Shown: positions 27,222 through 36,342, counted from the first letter of the stretch. The stretch is 64,000 nucleotides of DNA from Desulfoglaeba alkanexedens ALDC (GCF_005377625.1 NZ_CP040098.1:2965279-3029278), one strand, 5' to 3'. The notes: a model not told the origin generated them from the sequence alone. Program-made: numbers and translations.

Positions 27222-27297
27222 TGGGAGCGCGGGCGTCTCGCCCGCAGAGGACGCCATGGGCCTAAGAGTTGCGGGCGGGACGCCCGCGCTCCCAGGT
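27222..27297. repeat. GGGAGCGCGGGCG inverted repeat
   Basis: TGGGAGCGCGGGCGTCTCGC ... GCGGGCGGGACGCCCGCGCT forms a long imperfect inverted repeat around GGACGCCATGGGCC. Translated repeats of this type (AGVSPA..GGTPALPG) are common spurious ORFs in bacterial genomes. Confidence 0.8.
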
Positions 27298-27594
27298 TAT
27301 TGCCCACCTGATTGTGGGGTCATGCGCTCAGTACAGGTCCACAAAATAAAGTGTTCATTGTAAGATGTTAAAATTCTCTGGAAATTCCACCTTGTTCCCA
27401 AGCTGGAGCTTGGGAACGAGGGGAAACGGAGCTGATGCGCTTGCTGCTTCAGGGCCATCTGGATCTACCTCAGAGGGTCACCCTGGATGTTCGTTCTAAA
27501 AGATCCGCACCCATTCATAATTACCCCATGCATCACCGACATGACTGGGGAATGTAAGTTATATAAACGGCGCCATATTTCTCCATCTATGCCC
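27298..27594. other. Gene-free gap with one palindromic repeat
   Basis: Contains the 24-bp palindrome at 27394-27417 (GTTCCCAAGCTGGAGCTTGG plus GAAC) and a comparatively AT-rich stretch (27510-27594) downstream of the acyl-CoA synthetase stop. No coding region or clear terminator seen. Confidence 0.7.
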
Positions 27595-29259
27595 CTATTT
27601 GCCTCCTATATAAATGTCGTGATATTTATCTCGGATAGCTTTCTTGTTGATTTTGCCGACGCTGGTTTTGGGAATGGCATCCACAAACAGGATCTCATCC
27701 GGAAGCTGCCATTTGGCGAATTTCTTGCCCAGGTGAGCGAGAATGTCCTCTTTCGATACCTTACCTTTCTGTTCCGGCCTTATCACTACGAGGGCGATCG
27801 GCCTTTCCTCCCACTTGGGATGGCTGACGCCGGTCACGGCAGCCTCTAGAACAGCCGGGTGGGAAACGAGTTCGTTTTCCATGTCCACGGAAGAGATCCA
27901 CTCTCCGCCGCTCTTAATCAGATCTTTTATCCTGTCGGTGATCTTGATGTAGGCTTCCTCATCGATCGTTGCCGCATCCCCGCTCTTCCAGTAACCGTCG
28001 GCGGTGAACTGCGTTTCCGTTCCGGGGGCGTTGTAATAGCTGCCCGTGATCCAGGGGCCCCGGAACAGCAGTTCCCCTGAAGATTTTCCATCCCAAGGAA
28101 GCTCTTTCCCTTCCGGATCCACAATCTTCACGTCAATCCCCACTGGAGGATAACCCTGCTTGCGCTTGATATCCCATCTCTGTTCTTCCGTGTACATCTC
28201 GTTCAACCATGGTTTCAGCCGATTGAGCCCCACGAGGGGCGTGGTTTCCGTCGCCCCGTAAGCGTGAATAATCTCCGCGCCGGTCATGTCATAGAATCCT
28301 TTCATGAGCGCGACGGGCGGCTCCGTGGCCCCGGAGGCAAAACGGGCGCCCTTGAAGTTGGGTTTCACGTCCATCTTCCGGATGTATTCGAGCATGGGCA
28401 TAAAGATGGCTGGAGCACCGGCACCCGCGGTCACATTTTCGTTTACCATGGTCTCCACGATGGGGCCAAGGTCAACCGCCTCGTATCTGCCGGGAAGCAA
28501 AAGCTTGGATCCCGCCATCGTAGCCGCCTGGGGCATGCCCCAGCCCATGGCGTGAAACATGGGGACGAGCTCGATTAAGCAATCCCGGTAGGAAAGCTCC
28601 ATATTCATGACAACGGCCACAGAATGGAGGTAAACATTCCGGTGGGAATAAAAGACCCCCTTGGGGTTTCCTGTCGTCCCGGTGGTATAACAGGCGGCGT
28701 AGGCCGATTTCTCATCGAGATTCGGCCATTCAATATCCTCCTTGGCCTCCGCAAGAATTTCCTCGTAACTGAAAACCGGACTCAGCTTCGTCTCGACATC
28801 TCCAAGCTCCTTGTCCGTGAGAATCACCCAGCCCTTTACCGTCTTGCACTGAGGAGCAATGGATTCCGCGATGGGAATCAGGGTCTCATCCACAAAGATG
28901 AACGATGCTCCCGCGTGATTCACAACGAAACTCAGGTCCGGAGGCGACAACCTCAGATTCATCTGAAGAAGGACTGCGCCGGATCCCGGAATACCGAAGT
29001 CCATTTCATAGTATCTGTAAGTATTCCACTCGAGCACCCCGATACGGTCACCTATCTTGACTCCTAGACCGTAGAGAGCGTTGGCAAGCCGCTTGATTCT
29101 CGCATAGGCGTCCTTGTAGGTGTACCGGAACAAACCGCCCGGTTTTCTCGAAACAATCTGCTGCTTGCCGAAGTTTCTCACGGCATGCCTGATAATGTTG
29201 ATCATGTTCAGCTGATAATCATCCTGCGACGTTGACGGAAAACCCTTGATAATCTCCAT
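27595..29259 (-). CDS. Fatty-acid-type acyl-CoA synthetase (AlkK-like)
   Basis: A 554-residue ANL enzyme of the medium/long-chain fatty acid family. The adenylate motif YTTGTTGNPKG is near residues 192-202. PMFHAMGWGMPQAATMAGSK is the substrate-binding region, HAYGATETTPL the A5 motif, and DRIKDLIKSGGEWISSVDME the fatty-acid-ligase motif; the C-terminal catalytic Lys is in PKTSVGKINKKAIR. It makes acyl-CoA from a free acid for beta-oxidation; chain length cannot be given. It stands alone on the minus strand between repeats. By eye its codons are less GC-biased than its neighbours', which could mean a separate history. Confidence 0.9.
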   Translation of the reverse strand: MEIIKGFPSTSQDDYQLNMINIIRHAVRNFGKQQIVSRKPGGLFRYTYKDAYARIKRLANALYGLGVKIGDRIGVLEWNTYRYYEMDFGIPGSGAVLLQMNLRLSPPDLSFVVNHAGASFIFVDETLIPIAESIAPQCKTVKGWVILTDKELGDVETKLSPVFSYEEILAEAKEDIEWPNLDEKSAYAACYTTGTTGNPKGVFYSHRNVYLHSVAVVMNMELSYRDCLIELVPMFHAMGWGMPQAATMAGSKLLLPGRYEAVDLGPIVETMVNENVTAGAGAPAIFMPMLEYIRKMDVKPNFKGARFASGATEPPVALMKGFYDMTGAEIIHAYGATETTPLVGLNRLKPWLNEMYTEEQRWDIKRKQGYPPVGIDVKIVDPEGKELPWDGKSSGELLFRGPWITGSYYNAPGTETQFTADGYWKSGDAATIDEEAYIKITDRIKDLIKSGGEWISSVDMENELVSHPAVLEAAVTGVSHPKWEERPIALVVIRPEQKGKVSKEDILAHLGKKFAKWQLPDEILFVDAIPKTSVGKINKKAIRDKYHDIYIGGK

Positions 29260-29535
29260 TCCTCTACCTCTTTTTTGTCGGTTGGATTGCCCGCATTGAC
29301 CGCTCTGAGGTTCCGGTGTCCGGCAATGAAAAGACGGCGATGCGGATCCCTGGGTGGAACGGCTTCAGCCGCGAAGGATGTGTTTGTAGGATCGGTCTTG
29401 GCCGCGATTCGAGCCGCCTGCAAGCCGGCAGGCAGGCAAGCCGGCTCCTTCTGTAGGGAAGGAATAAACCAGCGTTTGAGGTGACTTGTCAAGCGGCACA
29501 ACATAAATCGGTCCAGCGTCCCCCATGCCCCCTCC
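29260..29535. repeat. Gap with GCCGGC-rich inverted repeats
   Basis: Positions 29411-29456 (GAGCCGCCTGCAAGCCGGCA, then GGCAGGCAAGCCGGCTCC) form an inverted repeat related to those at 34440-34625, 39575-39652, 44077-44112 and 50092-50142. No gene supported. Confidence 0.65.
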
Positions 29536-31536
29536 TCACGCCGATGCCTCTAACGCCCTCATGAGGGGATGGATTTTTCGAATGTCGCATGTCCGTCCGA
29601 AAACGACCATCACATCACCGGCTTTGAGCGCCGTTTCCGGTCCTGGATTGGCGATCCATTCGCCGTTGCGCCGCAAGGCCACAACGGTCACCCCCCAGTT
29701 TTTCCGAAGACCTAATGCACCGATGGTTTTTTCGGCTATGGGTGAGCCCGCCATGATGCGAAAAGATCGCACTTCCATGTCCGGTAGATCCCTCAACAGG
29801 TCGCACCACTGCATCATGGGCACCTGCGGGCCTTCCACCGAATGGTACCCCTCGGCACGCACGCGGGCGATCATTGCCTCGATATCCTCTCGAGGCACCA
29901 GGTACTTGGTGAGCACTCGGGCGAAAATTTCAATGGATGTCTCCAGTTCCTCCGGGATGACCTCATCAGCCCCCAATGCGATCAAATGAGGCGCCTCCGA
30001 CAAAAACCGTGTGCGGGCGATGAGGTATACCGTGGGGGCGGCGGCGCGCACCGAGACCGTAATCCGCCTGACCATGGAGGGGTCAGCCAGGGAAACGACC
30101 ACGACCTTGGCGTCCCTGATGGAGACGTGGTCCAAAACGGTCTTTTCGGAAGCATCACCGAAAACGATCGGTTCGCCTCTTTTCCTCTCCTCTCTCACCG
30201 TGGTCGGGTTCATCTCCACGACCGCGTAGGGCACACCGGAACTCTTGGCGGCTCGAGCGAGGTTGCGCCCCACGGGGCCGAAACCTATAATAACAACATG
30301 ATTTTTCAGCGGAGGCTCCCCGTGGTTGGTTTTTGTGAAAGAAGGGGCGGCAAAGCCGCTGAGGATTCTTTGAGGCAGCGGCGCGCGGGATGCGGCTTCG
30401 GCGATTCGAGGCGCCATGGCAATGAGAAACGGCGTCATGATCATGCTCAGCGTAGAAAAAGCCAGGAAGAGGGGCACAGAATCCCCGGCCAGTATTTTGT
30501 GGTTGATGCAGACCGTGCTCAGTACGAAGGCAAATTCGCCGACTTGGGCAAGGATCAGCCCTACATGCACCGCCGTCCTGAAGGGATACCCGAGGGCCGC
30601 AACGACCCCCATGCACACCAGCGCCTTCAGCACCGCGATCCCAACGGTCCAAGCCAAAACCTCGGGAAGGTTCTGCATGACGAAGGACACGTTGAGAGTC
30701 ATTCCCACGGAAATGAAGAACAAGCTGGTAAAGAGATCTTTGAAAGGCAGCATCTGGGCCAATGTTTGATGGCTGTATTCCGATTCCGAAAGGACCAAAC
30801 CAGCGAGAAAGGCGCCCAGAGACAAAGACAACCCGGCCGATGACGTGACCCACGCCACACCGAAACAGATGACCACGGCCGTCAGAAGAAACAGCTCCCG
30901 ACTTCGGGTTGCAGCGACTACGGTGAGGATCCGTGGAAGGAGATAGCGCTGGGTGAGGAAGATCAAGAGGAAAATCCCGGCGGATTTGGCGCCGAGGATG
31001 CCCAGGGCTCGATAGAGGCTTTCCGCAGTGCCTCCCAACAGAGGAATAAAGAGCATCATGGGTATGACGGCCACATCCTGGAACAAAAGGATTCCCAGAC
31101 TGATCTGACCTTGAGGACTTTCCAGCTCCATGCGGTCCTGAAGGGTTTTCAACACGATGGCCGTGCTGCTCAAGGCGATCAAAAGCCCCATGGGCAGAGC
31201 GGACTCCGGCGATCCAAGGGCGTATTCGACCAGGGCCCAGACGACGACAATCGTCACCAAGACCTGCAAGCCGCCTCCCCAAAAGACTACGCGCTTGATT
31301 CGGATCAGTTCCGAGAGGGAAAACTCCAGGCCGATGGAAAAAAGCAAGAGTACTACGCCGATTTCCGCCAGAAATTCTACGTTTTCCGACGATTCGATCA
31401 AGCCGAGGCCGTGCGGCCCCGTCAGGCACCCGGTGAGAAGAAACCCCACGATCGGGGGAATCTTCACACGATCACAAACCAGAATGACTCCAACGGCCGA
31501 TACGAAAACAATGAGCAAATCCGTCAGCGTGTGCAC
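29536..31536 (-). CDS. Monovalent cation:proton antiporter-2 (KefB/KefC-like) with TrkA domains
   Basis: A 666-residue protein. About 12 membrane helices (residues 1-385) carry the CPA2 signatures VGFLLTGCLTGPHGLGL, LLFSIGLEFSLSEL and ILLFQDVAVIPMML (conserved QDxxxIP). A TrkA-N NAD-binding domain follows (VVIIGFGPVGRNLARAA) and then a TrkA-C domain (about 580-660). Such proteins exchange K+ or Na+ for H+ under nucleotide control. The GTG at 31536 is preceded by GAAGGA; an open in-frame extension to 31695 adds 53 hydrophilic residues and is not favoured. Glutathione-gating residues of Kef proteins cannot be assigned. Confidence 0.88.
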   Translation of the reverse strand: MHTLTDLLIVFVSAVGVILVCDRVKIPPIVGFLLTGCLTGPHGLGLIESSENVEFLAEIGVVLLLFSIGLEFSLSELIRIKRVVFWGGGLQVLVTIVVVWALVEYALGSPESALPMGLLIALSSTAIVLKTLQDRMELESPQGQISLGILLFQDVAVIPMMLFIPLLGGTAESLYRALGILGAKSAGIFLLIFLTQRYLLPRILTVVAATRSRELFLLTAVVICFGVAWVTSSAGLSLSLGAFLAGLVLSESEYSHQTLAQMLPFKDLFTSLFFISVGMTLNVSFVMQNLPEVLAWTVGIAVLKALVCMGVVAALGYPFRTAVHVGLILAQVGEFAFVLSTVCINHKILAGDSVPLFLAFSTLSMIMTPFLIAMAPRIAEAASRAPLPQRILSGFAAPSFTKTNHGEPPLKNHVVIIGFGPVGRNLARAAKSSGVPYAVVEMNPTTVREERKRGEPIVFGDASEKTVLDHVSIRDAKVVVVSLADPSMVRRITVSVRAAAPTVYLIARTRFLSEAPHLIALGADEVIPEELETSIEIFARVLTKYLVPREDIEAMIARVRAEGYHSVEGPQVPMMQWCDLLRDLPDMEVRSFRIMAGSPIAEKTIGALGLRKNWGVTVVALRRNGEWIANPGPETALKAGDVMVVFGRTCDIRKIHPLMRALEASA

Positions 31537-31869
31537 AGATCCTTCTCTCCCATGCGGCGCACCGGATCCTCGAGAATTCTCAAGGGCTTTTTCGGGATCA
31601 ATGCGGGCGATGCTTCCATCGGCACGGTCCAGATATCGCCGGGTCAGGTGTTGCCCGTGGTCTTGGAACTCGTACCAGGTTCCATAAAACCTCAAGTCGA
31701 TACTACGGTCACCCGTTCCTGGGTCTCCGATGGGTTTGTACCAGATTCTTCGTGAATGGGCCTAACGCATTCTCTGGCCTGAGGGTGCAAGGATGGTATA
31801 AGGTAAGGGACGGACCTAAGAGGCCAAGGTTTCGGACACAGCATCCTTCAAAGAAGGAACGGAGGGCTT

Positions 31870-33543
31870 ATGGATTGCACGATCGTCATTGCGGGAAGTG
31901 CCGGAGAAGGCGTCCAGACCATCGGGGATGTGCTGGCCGATACCCTGGCTGCTCACGGCTATGGAGTCTTCGCCTGGCAGGAATATGAGTCGCGCATTCG
32001 AGGTGGGCAGAACTCGTTCACGATTCGCGTGACGGATCCCTTGGTGAGCGCCCCGACCATGGAAGCCGATATTCTACTCTACCTCAACGCGGGAGCCATG
32101 GAGAAATACCGAGCGTGGTGCAAACCGGAGGCGATCCTGGTGGGGGAAACGGCCGCCGAAGGCCGTTCCATTGTGGTTCCGTTCAAGGAAATGGCTCGGT
32201 CCCAATTGGGACGCCCCCTTTATGCCAACACCCTCGCCATGGGGGCGCTTGCGGCCGTAGCGGGGCTGAACACGGCCGTGCTGGATCGGGTGCTGACCCA
32301 CGAATTCGCCTCCAAAGGCGAAGACGCCGTCCAGGCCAACCTCAAGGCGGCCGCACTGGGATACGACCATGCAGATCGAGCTTTGGGGGATCAGCGTCCA
32401 TGGTCTTTCCCTCAAAAAGATCAGGCCTTTTATCTCATTTCCGGAAACGAATCCCTGGCCGTGGGAGCCTTCCACGCCGGGTGCCGCTTCATGGCCGCTT
32501 ATCCCATGACGCCGTCCACAGGCATCATCCGTTTCTTAGCTCAACATTGGGACAAGACGGGGATCTTTTGCGAACAAGCCGAAGATGAAATTGCGGCCAT
32601 CAACATGGCCTTGGGCGCCTCATTCGCCGGAGTCCGCTCCATGACCGCTACTTCCGGAGGCGGCTTCGCTCTCATGGTGGAAGCCGTGAGCCTTTCCGGC
32701 ATGACGGAAGTCCCCGTGGTCATCGTGCTGGCGCAAAGGCCGGGACCTGCCACAGGGCTCCCCACGCGAACGGCGCAAGGGGATCTCCTCTTCGCCGTCC
32801 ACGCCGGACACGGAGAATTCCCCAAGGCCGTGCTGGCCCCGTCCGACCCCCGGGAGGCGGTGCACGTCATGGGCCGGGCCTTCGACCTTGCGGATCGTTT
32901 CCAAATCCCGGTGATCGTGCTGAGCGACCAGCTCCTGGCGGATGCCCGATTCAGCGTCGACGACTTTCGGCTGGAAGACATCGTCCGTCGGTGCCACCTC
33001 GCCGACCCTAAAGACGTCACGCATTACCAACGCTATGCCCTCACCGATACGGGCGTCTCCCCTCGACTCTACCCCGGCCAAGGGCCTCATTTGGTCACGG
33101 CGGACAGCGACGAACATGACGAATGGGGCCACATCACTGAAGACCTGACCCGCACGGCCCCGTCCATGCTTGCCAAAAGGCTCAAGAAGGGCACGGGTCT
33201 TCAACAAGCCATGAAGGCCCCTGAGGCTTATGGACTGGAAGACGCGGAAGAAATTTTCTGTACGTGGGGATCCGCGCGAGGCGCGGCGTTGGAGGCCGTC
33301 GAAGCCCTGCGACGCAGTGGTGTCCGCGTGGGGCTGCTTCACTGGACGGATCTGTGGCCCCCACCCGCAACGCCCCTTCCCGAAAAGGGACGGCTTTGGA
33401 CGGTGGAAAACAACGCCGGCGGCCAATGGGCCGCCCTCATGGCCTTGGCATACGGCCGGAAAGTGGAGAAACGCATCCTGCGAAGCGACGGGCTGCCGCT
33501 TACGGCCGCCTTCATCCGGAGGGCCTATCATGAACTCGCCTGA
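31870..33543 (+). CDS. 2-oxoacid:acceptor oxidoreductase, fused gamma-alpha subunit
   Basis: A 557-residue protein. Residues 1-180 are the gamma (catalytic domain III) part, with IAGSAGEGVQTIGDVLADTL and YESRIRGGQNSFTIRV. From about 190 the alpha part begins: GNESLAVGAFHAGCRFMAAYPMTPST, then the EDEIAAINMALGASFAG Glu/TPP-region and TATSGGGFALMVEA, LPTRTAQGDLLFAVH. It oxidatively decarboxylates a 2-oxoacid with CoA, giving reduced ferredoxin; 2-oxoglutarate or a branched-chain acid is more likely than pyruvate given the two-subunit KorAB layout. ATG preceded by CGGAGG. Overlaps the beta-subunit start by 14 bp. Confidence 0.92.
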   Translation: MDCTIVIAGSAGEGVQTIGDVLADTLAAHGYGVFAWQEYESRIRGGQNSFTIRVTDPLVSAPTMEADILLYLNAGAMEKYRAWCKPEAILVGETAAEGRSIVVPFKEMARSQLGRPLYANTLAMGALAAVAGLNTAVLDRVLTHEFASKGEDAVQANLKAAALGYDHADRALGDQRPWSFPQKDQAFYLISGNESLAVGAFHAGCRFMAAYPMTPSTGIIRFLAQHWDKTGIFCEQAEDEIAAINMALGASFAGVRSMTATSGGGFALMVEAVSLSGMTEVPVVIVLAQRPGPATGLPTRTAQGDLLFAVHAGHGEFPKAVLAPSDPREAVHVMGRAFDLADRFQIPVIVLSDQLLADARFSVDDFRLEDIVRRCHLADPKDVTHYQRYALTDTGVSPRLYPGQGPHLVTADSDEHDEWGHITEDLTRTAPSMLAKRLKKGTGLQQAMKAPEAYGLEDAEEIFCTWGSARGAALEAVEALRRSGVRVGLLHWTDLWPPPATPLPEKGRLWTVENNAGGQWAALMALAYGRKVEKRILRSDGLPLTAAFIRRAYHELA

Positions 33544-34405
33544 TATTTTCAAAAACGATGTGCCCGTGCAATGGTGCCCCGGATGCCCCAACTTCGGCAT
33601 CCTTTCGGCCTTAAAAAAGACCTTGGCGGACCTTGGCTGTAATCCCCAGGATGTGTGCCTCGTATCCGGGATCGGCCAAGCGGCCAAATTGCCCCATTAT
33701 CTGCAATGTCACTTTTTCAATGGACTGCACGGTCGAGCCCTCCCCGTCGCCGCGGGCATCCAGGCCGCCAATCCACAACTCATTACGGTCGTGACCACCG
33801 GCGAAGGAGACTGCTACGGGGAAGGCGGGAATCACTTGCTCCACGCCTTCCGAAGAAATCCCAACATCACGGTGCTCGTCCATAACAACGAATTCTATGC
33901 TTTGACCAAGGCCCAAGGATCCCCCACAACACCCATGGGCGAAATAAGAAGCCTTCATCCGGAGGGGGTGGAAGCGGCGCCGCTCAATATGCTCGCCGTG
34001 GCCGTGGCCCATCGGTGCCCGTACGTGGCACGGGGGTTCGCCCTGGATCCGGAAGCGCTGAGCGCGCTCCTGACGGAGGCCGTCCGCCGGCCGGGCTTGG
34101 CCCTTGTCGAAGTCATCCAGCCCTGCATCACCTGGGGTCGCCATCCGGTGGCCTGGTACCGGGAACGCGTGCGGCCCGTCCCCGAAGCCCATGACCCGAA
34201 AGATCAGGCGGCGGCCCTTTCCCTGCTCCTCCAAGAAGAAAACCGCTATATGACGGGCTGCTTCTTTCAAGACGACACCCGACCCGTTTTTGGGGCTCGG
34301 TTCCGACAGCGCCACGGCGATCTGCCCCTCGCCGGGTCGGGTTTTCCCCCGGCGGAACGGACCCTGGATCTTCTCGCCGGCTTTGCCGCTCACCACGGTG
34401 CATGA
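33530..34405 (+). CDS. 2-oxoacid:acceptor oxidoreductase, beta subunit (TPP-binding)
   Basis: A 291-residue beta subunit. CPGC at residues 16-19 starts the iron-sulfur site. TPP and Mg2+ are bound by TGEGDCYGEGGNHLLHAFRR and VHNNEFYALTKAQGSPTT, and a later Cys lies in IQPCITWG. In most KorB proteins the third cluster Cys is in GIGCS; here the segment reads GIGQAAKLPHYL, so that ligand is Gln. I have seen this GIGQAAK form in other anaerobes, so it marks a subfamily rather than damage, but cluster ligation must differ. The start is the ATG inside the end of the alpha gene; upstream in-frame sequence is alpha-gene shadow. Confidence 0.92.
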   Translation: MNSPDIFKNDVPVQWCPGCPNFGILSALKKTLADLGCNPQDVCLVSGIGQAAKLPHYLQCHFFNGLHGRALPVAAGIQAANPQLITVVTTGEGDCYGEGGNHLLHAFRRNPNITVLVHNNEFYALTKAQGSPTTPMGEIRSLHPEGVEAAPLNMLAVAVAHRCPYVARGFALDPEALSALLTEAVRRPGLALVEVIQPCITWGRHPVAWYRERVRPVPEAHDPKDQAAALSLLLQEENRYMTGCFFQDDTRPVFGARFRQRHGDLPLAGSGFPPAERTLDLLAGFAAHHGA

Positions 34406-34724
34406 CGGCAACCGTGAGGTAAGAGGCTGTCTGATGCCCTGTAGGAGCCGGCTTGCCGGCGATCAGGGTGAACGGGGCATTGCCGGTTTCCACCTTGTTC
34501 CCAAGCTCCAGCTTGGGAACACAACTGTGCAGAAGCTCCAGCTTCGATTTGAGGCCGTTCCCAAGCCGGCGATCAGGGTCAACGGGGTGTTGCCGGTTTT
34601 ACGGGTCGCGGGCAAGCCCGCTCCTACCGATAACGGAACACCGGGCCGGTGGGGCGGGGGAATGTGGGCGGGTAAGGGGATCCGGCGGTGGGCGGACGAA
34701 GGCGGGAGGGCAGGGCGGGGCGCT
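34406..34724. repeat. Repeat-filled gap after the 2-oxoacid oxidoreductase
   Basis: Positions 34440-34487 (GTAGGAGCCGGCTTGCCGGC, GATCAGGGTGAACGGGGC) and 34568-34625 (GATCAGGGTCAACGGGGTGT, ... CGGGTCGCGGGCAAGCCCGC) belong to the GCCGGC family. Between them, 34497-34565 is the palindromic GTTCCCAAGC family. The palindrome appears inserted inside the GCCGGC repeat. No gene supported. Confidence 0.8.
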
Positions 34725-35201
34725 TCAGCCGCTCAGTTCCAGGATCGTTTTCAGGCGCCGGGGATCGAGCCGGTACGGACTGCCGGCGCCCTGGTAGAAG
34801 CCGTGGGCTTCGATCATGTGGATCCCCAGATCGCTCCAGGCGAGGGTTTCACCGGTATCCAGCCGTTCCAGGGTGACGTGGGTCTTGGGGTAAAGGCCCG
34901 GGTGTCCCCACGGGCACGGGATTTTGCCCCGAGCCGCCTCGATACGCACCCGGAACCGGCCTTCCACGTCGACGGTCTGCCCGTAGGCCTTCTTGGCGGC
35001 TTCCGTCAGTTCCTTCAGCCGCTGGGCTATGGCTTCGTGGGTCAGCCCCAGTTCCTTTACGGCCAGGTGATCCGCGTTCAGGATTTGGACGAGCGGGCGC
35101 GGGTCGCCGCGCAGAAACCCATGCGGGTGGTCGGCGTGCGGGCGCATGCGCTTTTCCGCCTCGTCCAGTTCCGGGGTCTGATACACGGGAAAGCGGGCCA
35201 T
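34725..35201 (-). CDS. Conserved-looking hypothetical protein at the end of the Nqr/Rnf-like operon
   Basis: 158 residues, soluble, no signal or membrane segment, no Cys motif. Readable segments: HADHPHGFLRGDPRPLVQIL, TEAAKKAYGQTVDVEGRFRV, WGHPGLYPKTHVTLERLDTG and AHGFYQGAGSPYRLDPRRL. The start ATG is preceded by GGGGAGG and lies 22 bp after the NqrF-type gene, so it should be co-transcribed. I do not recognise a family. Its consistent placement at the tail of a redox-pump operon suggests an assembly or accessory role; only context supports this. Confidence 0.7.
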   Translation of the reverse strand: MARFPVYQTPELDEAEKRMRPHADHPHGFLRGDPRPLVQILNADHLAVKELGLTHEAIAQRLKELTEAAKKAYGQTVDVEGRFRVRIEAARGKIPCPWGHPGLYPKTHVTLERLDTGETLAWSDLGIHMIEAHGFYQGAGSPYRLDPRRLKTILELSG

Positions 35202-35223
35202 GGGTTCCTCCCCTTCGGCCGGA

Positions 35224-36327
35224 TCAACCGAATTTGTCGTAGTAGATGCGTTCTTCGGGGATGCCCTTGGACGTGAAGAGCTTCACCGCCGCGTCGATCA
35301 TGAACGGGTTGCCGCACAGGTAGGCTTCCATTTCCGAAAGGTCATTAAACCGCCGTTCCACCGCGTCGGTGACGAGGCCGGTCTCACCATCCCACTGGTC
35401 TTCGGGGTCGGGGCTGGAAAGGACCAGGACGTAGTCGAAATCGGGGAGCTTTTGCCTGAAGGCTTCCAGTTCGTCCCTGTAGAAGAGGTCCTTCTTGGCA
35501 CGGACGCCGAAAAAGAGCGTGGCCTTTCGTTGGATTCCTTCGTCGGCCATCTGGTGCAGGAGAGACATGAGGGGCGCCAGTCCGGAGCCGGTCGCGATCA
35601 TGAGGATTTCGCGGTCGGTGTCCCTGAGGTAAAATTCTCCGTAAGGACCGTTGATGGTTACCGGGTCGCCTTCCTTGAGGTAGTCGTGGATGTAGGTGGT
35701 GGCGATGCCCTTTTCGACGCGGGTGATGACGAGCTTTACTTCAGTGGGGCGGCTCGCCGCCGAACACATGGAATAGGCCCGGTAGACCGGTTCGGGCGAT
35801 TCCGCATATTCTGGCACTTCCAACTGGATGAACTGACCCGGTTTGAAGGTGATTTCGGGCGGATCCACCAGTTTCAGCGTGATTTCCTTGATGTTGTGGG
35901 TGAGCTCCCGGATGGCGGCGACCCGGGTCTGGTATTCCTTGATGAGGAACAGCTCCTCGGGGATTTCGATCACCAGGTCGTTTCGCACCTTGATCTGGCA
36001 CGACAGGCGGACCTTGTTTTCGATTTCCTGCGGTTCCATGTACGGGGTTTCGGTGGGAAGAATGGGACCGCCGCCTTCAAGGACCTTCACCTTGCACAAG
36101 CCGCAGCTCCCGCGGCCGCCGCAGGCCGAGGGGACGAAAATGCCGTTGTCCATGAGGGTTCCCAGGAGTTTCCCGCCGCCCTGGACGGTGAGCACCTTTT
36201 CGCCTCCGTTGATGGAAATGTGGCATTCGCCGTAGTCGGCGAAATAGGAATCGGCCCATTCCAGCAAAAGGGCCAAAAAGGCGGTGAGTCCGCTCAGGGA
36301 AACCACTCCGATGGCCATTTCCAGCAT
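35224..36327 (-). CDS. NqrF-type NADH dehydrogenase flavoprotein (2Fe-2S, FAD)
   Basis: A 367-residue protein built like NqrF of Na+-NQR. It has an N-terminal membrane helix (about 3-23), a plant-type 2Fe-2S domain with C69-x5-C75-x2-C78 and C110, then a ferredoxin-NADP reductase-type module with the FAD motif RAYS (183-186) and the NADH site IATGSGLAPLMSL and AYLCGNPFMIDAAV. It takes electrons from NADH and passes them via FAD and 2Fe-2S to the membrane part. It follows rnfA/nqrE by 15 bp. In Rnf operons this position holds RnfB; in Nqr operons it holds NqrF but NqrA is also present, which it is not here. Confidence 0.9.
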   Translation of the reverse strand: MLEMAIGVVSLSGLTAFLALLLEWADSYFADYGECHISINGGEKVLTVQGGGKLLGTLMDNGIFVPSACGGRGSCGLCKVKVLEGGGPILPTETPYMEPQEIENKVRLSCQIKVRNDLVIEIPEELFLIKEYQTRVAAIRELTHNIKEITLKLVDPPEITFKPGQFIQLEVPEYAESPEPVYRAYSMCSAASRPTEVKLVITRVEKGIATTYIHDYLKEGDPVTINGPYGEFYLRDTDREILMIATGSGLAPLMSLLHQMADEGIQRKATLFFGVRAKKDLFYRDELEAFRQKLPDFDYVLVLSSPDPEDQWDGETGLVTDAVERRFNDLSEMEAYLCGNPFMIDAAVKLFTSKGIPEERIYYDKFG

Positions 36328-36342
36328 GGGGAACCCTCTCCC

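Noticed and set aside
26926-27363. A 145-codon plus-strand gene
   Set aside because: Its first half is an EEP-fold relic and its second half reads through an inverted repeat; not an intact gene.
33230-33529. N-terminal extension of the 2-oxoacid oxidoreductase beta subunit
   Set aside because: It overlaps the alpha gene in another frame, and the conserved beta-subunit sequence begins at the ATG 33530.
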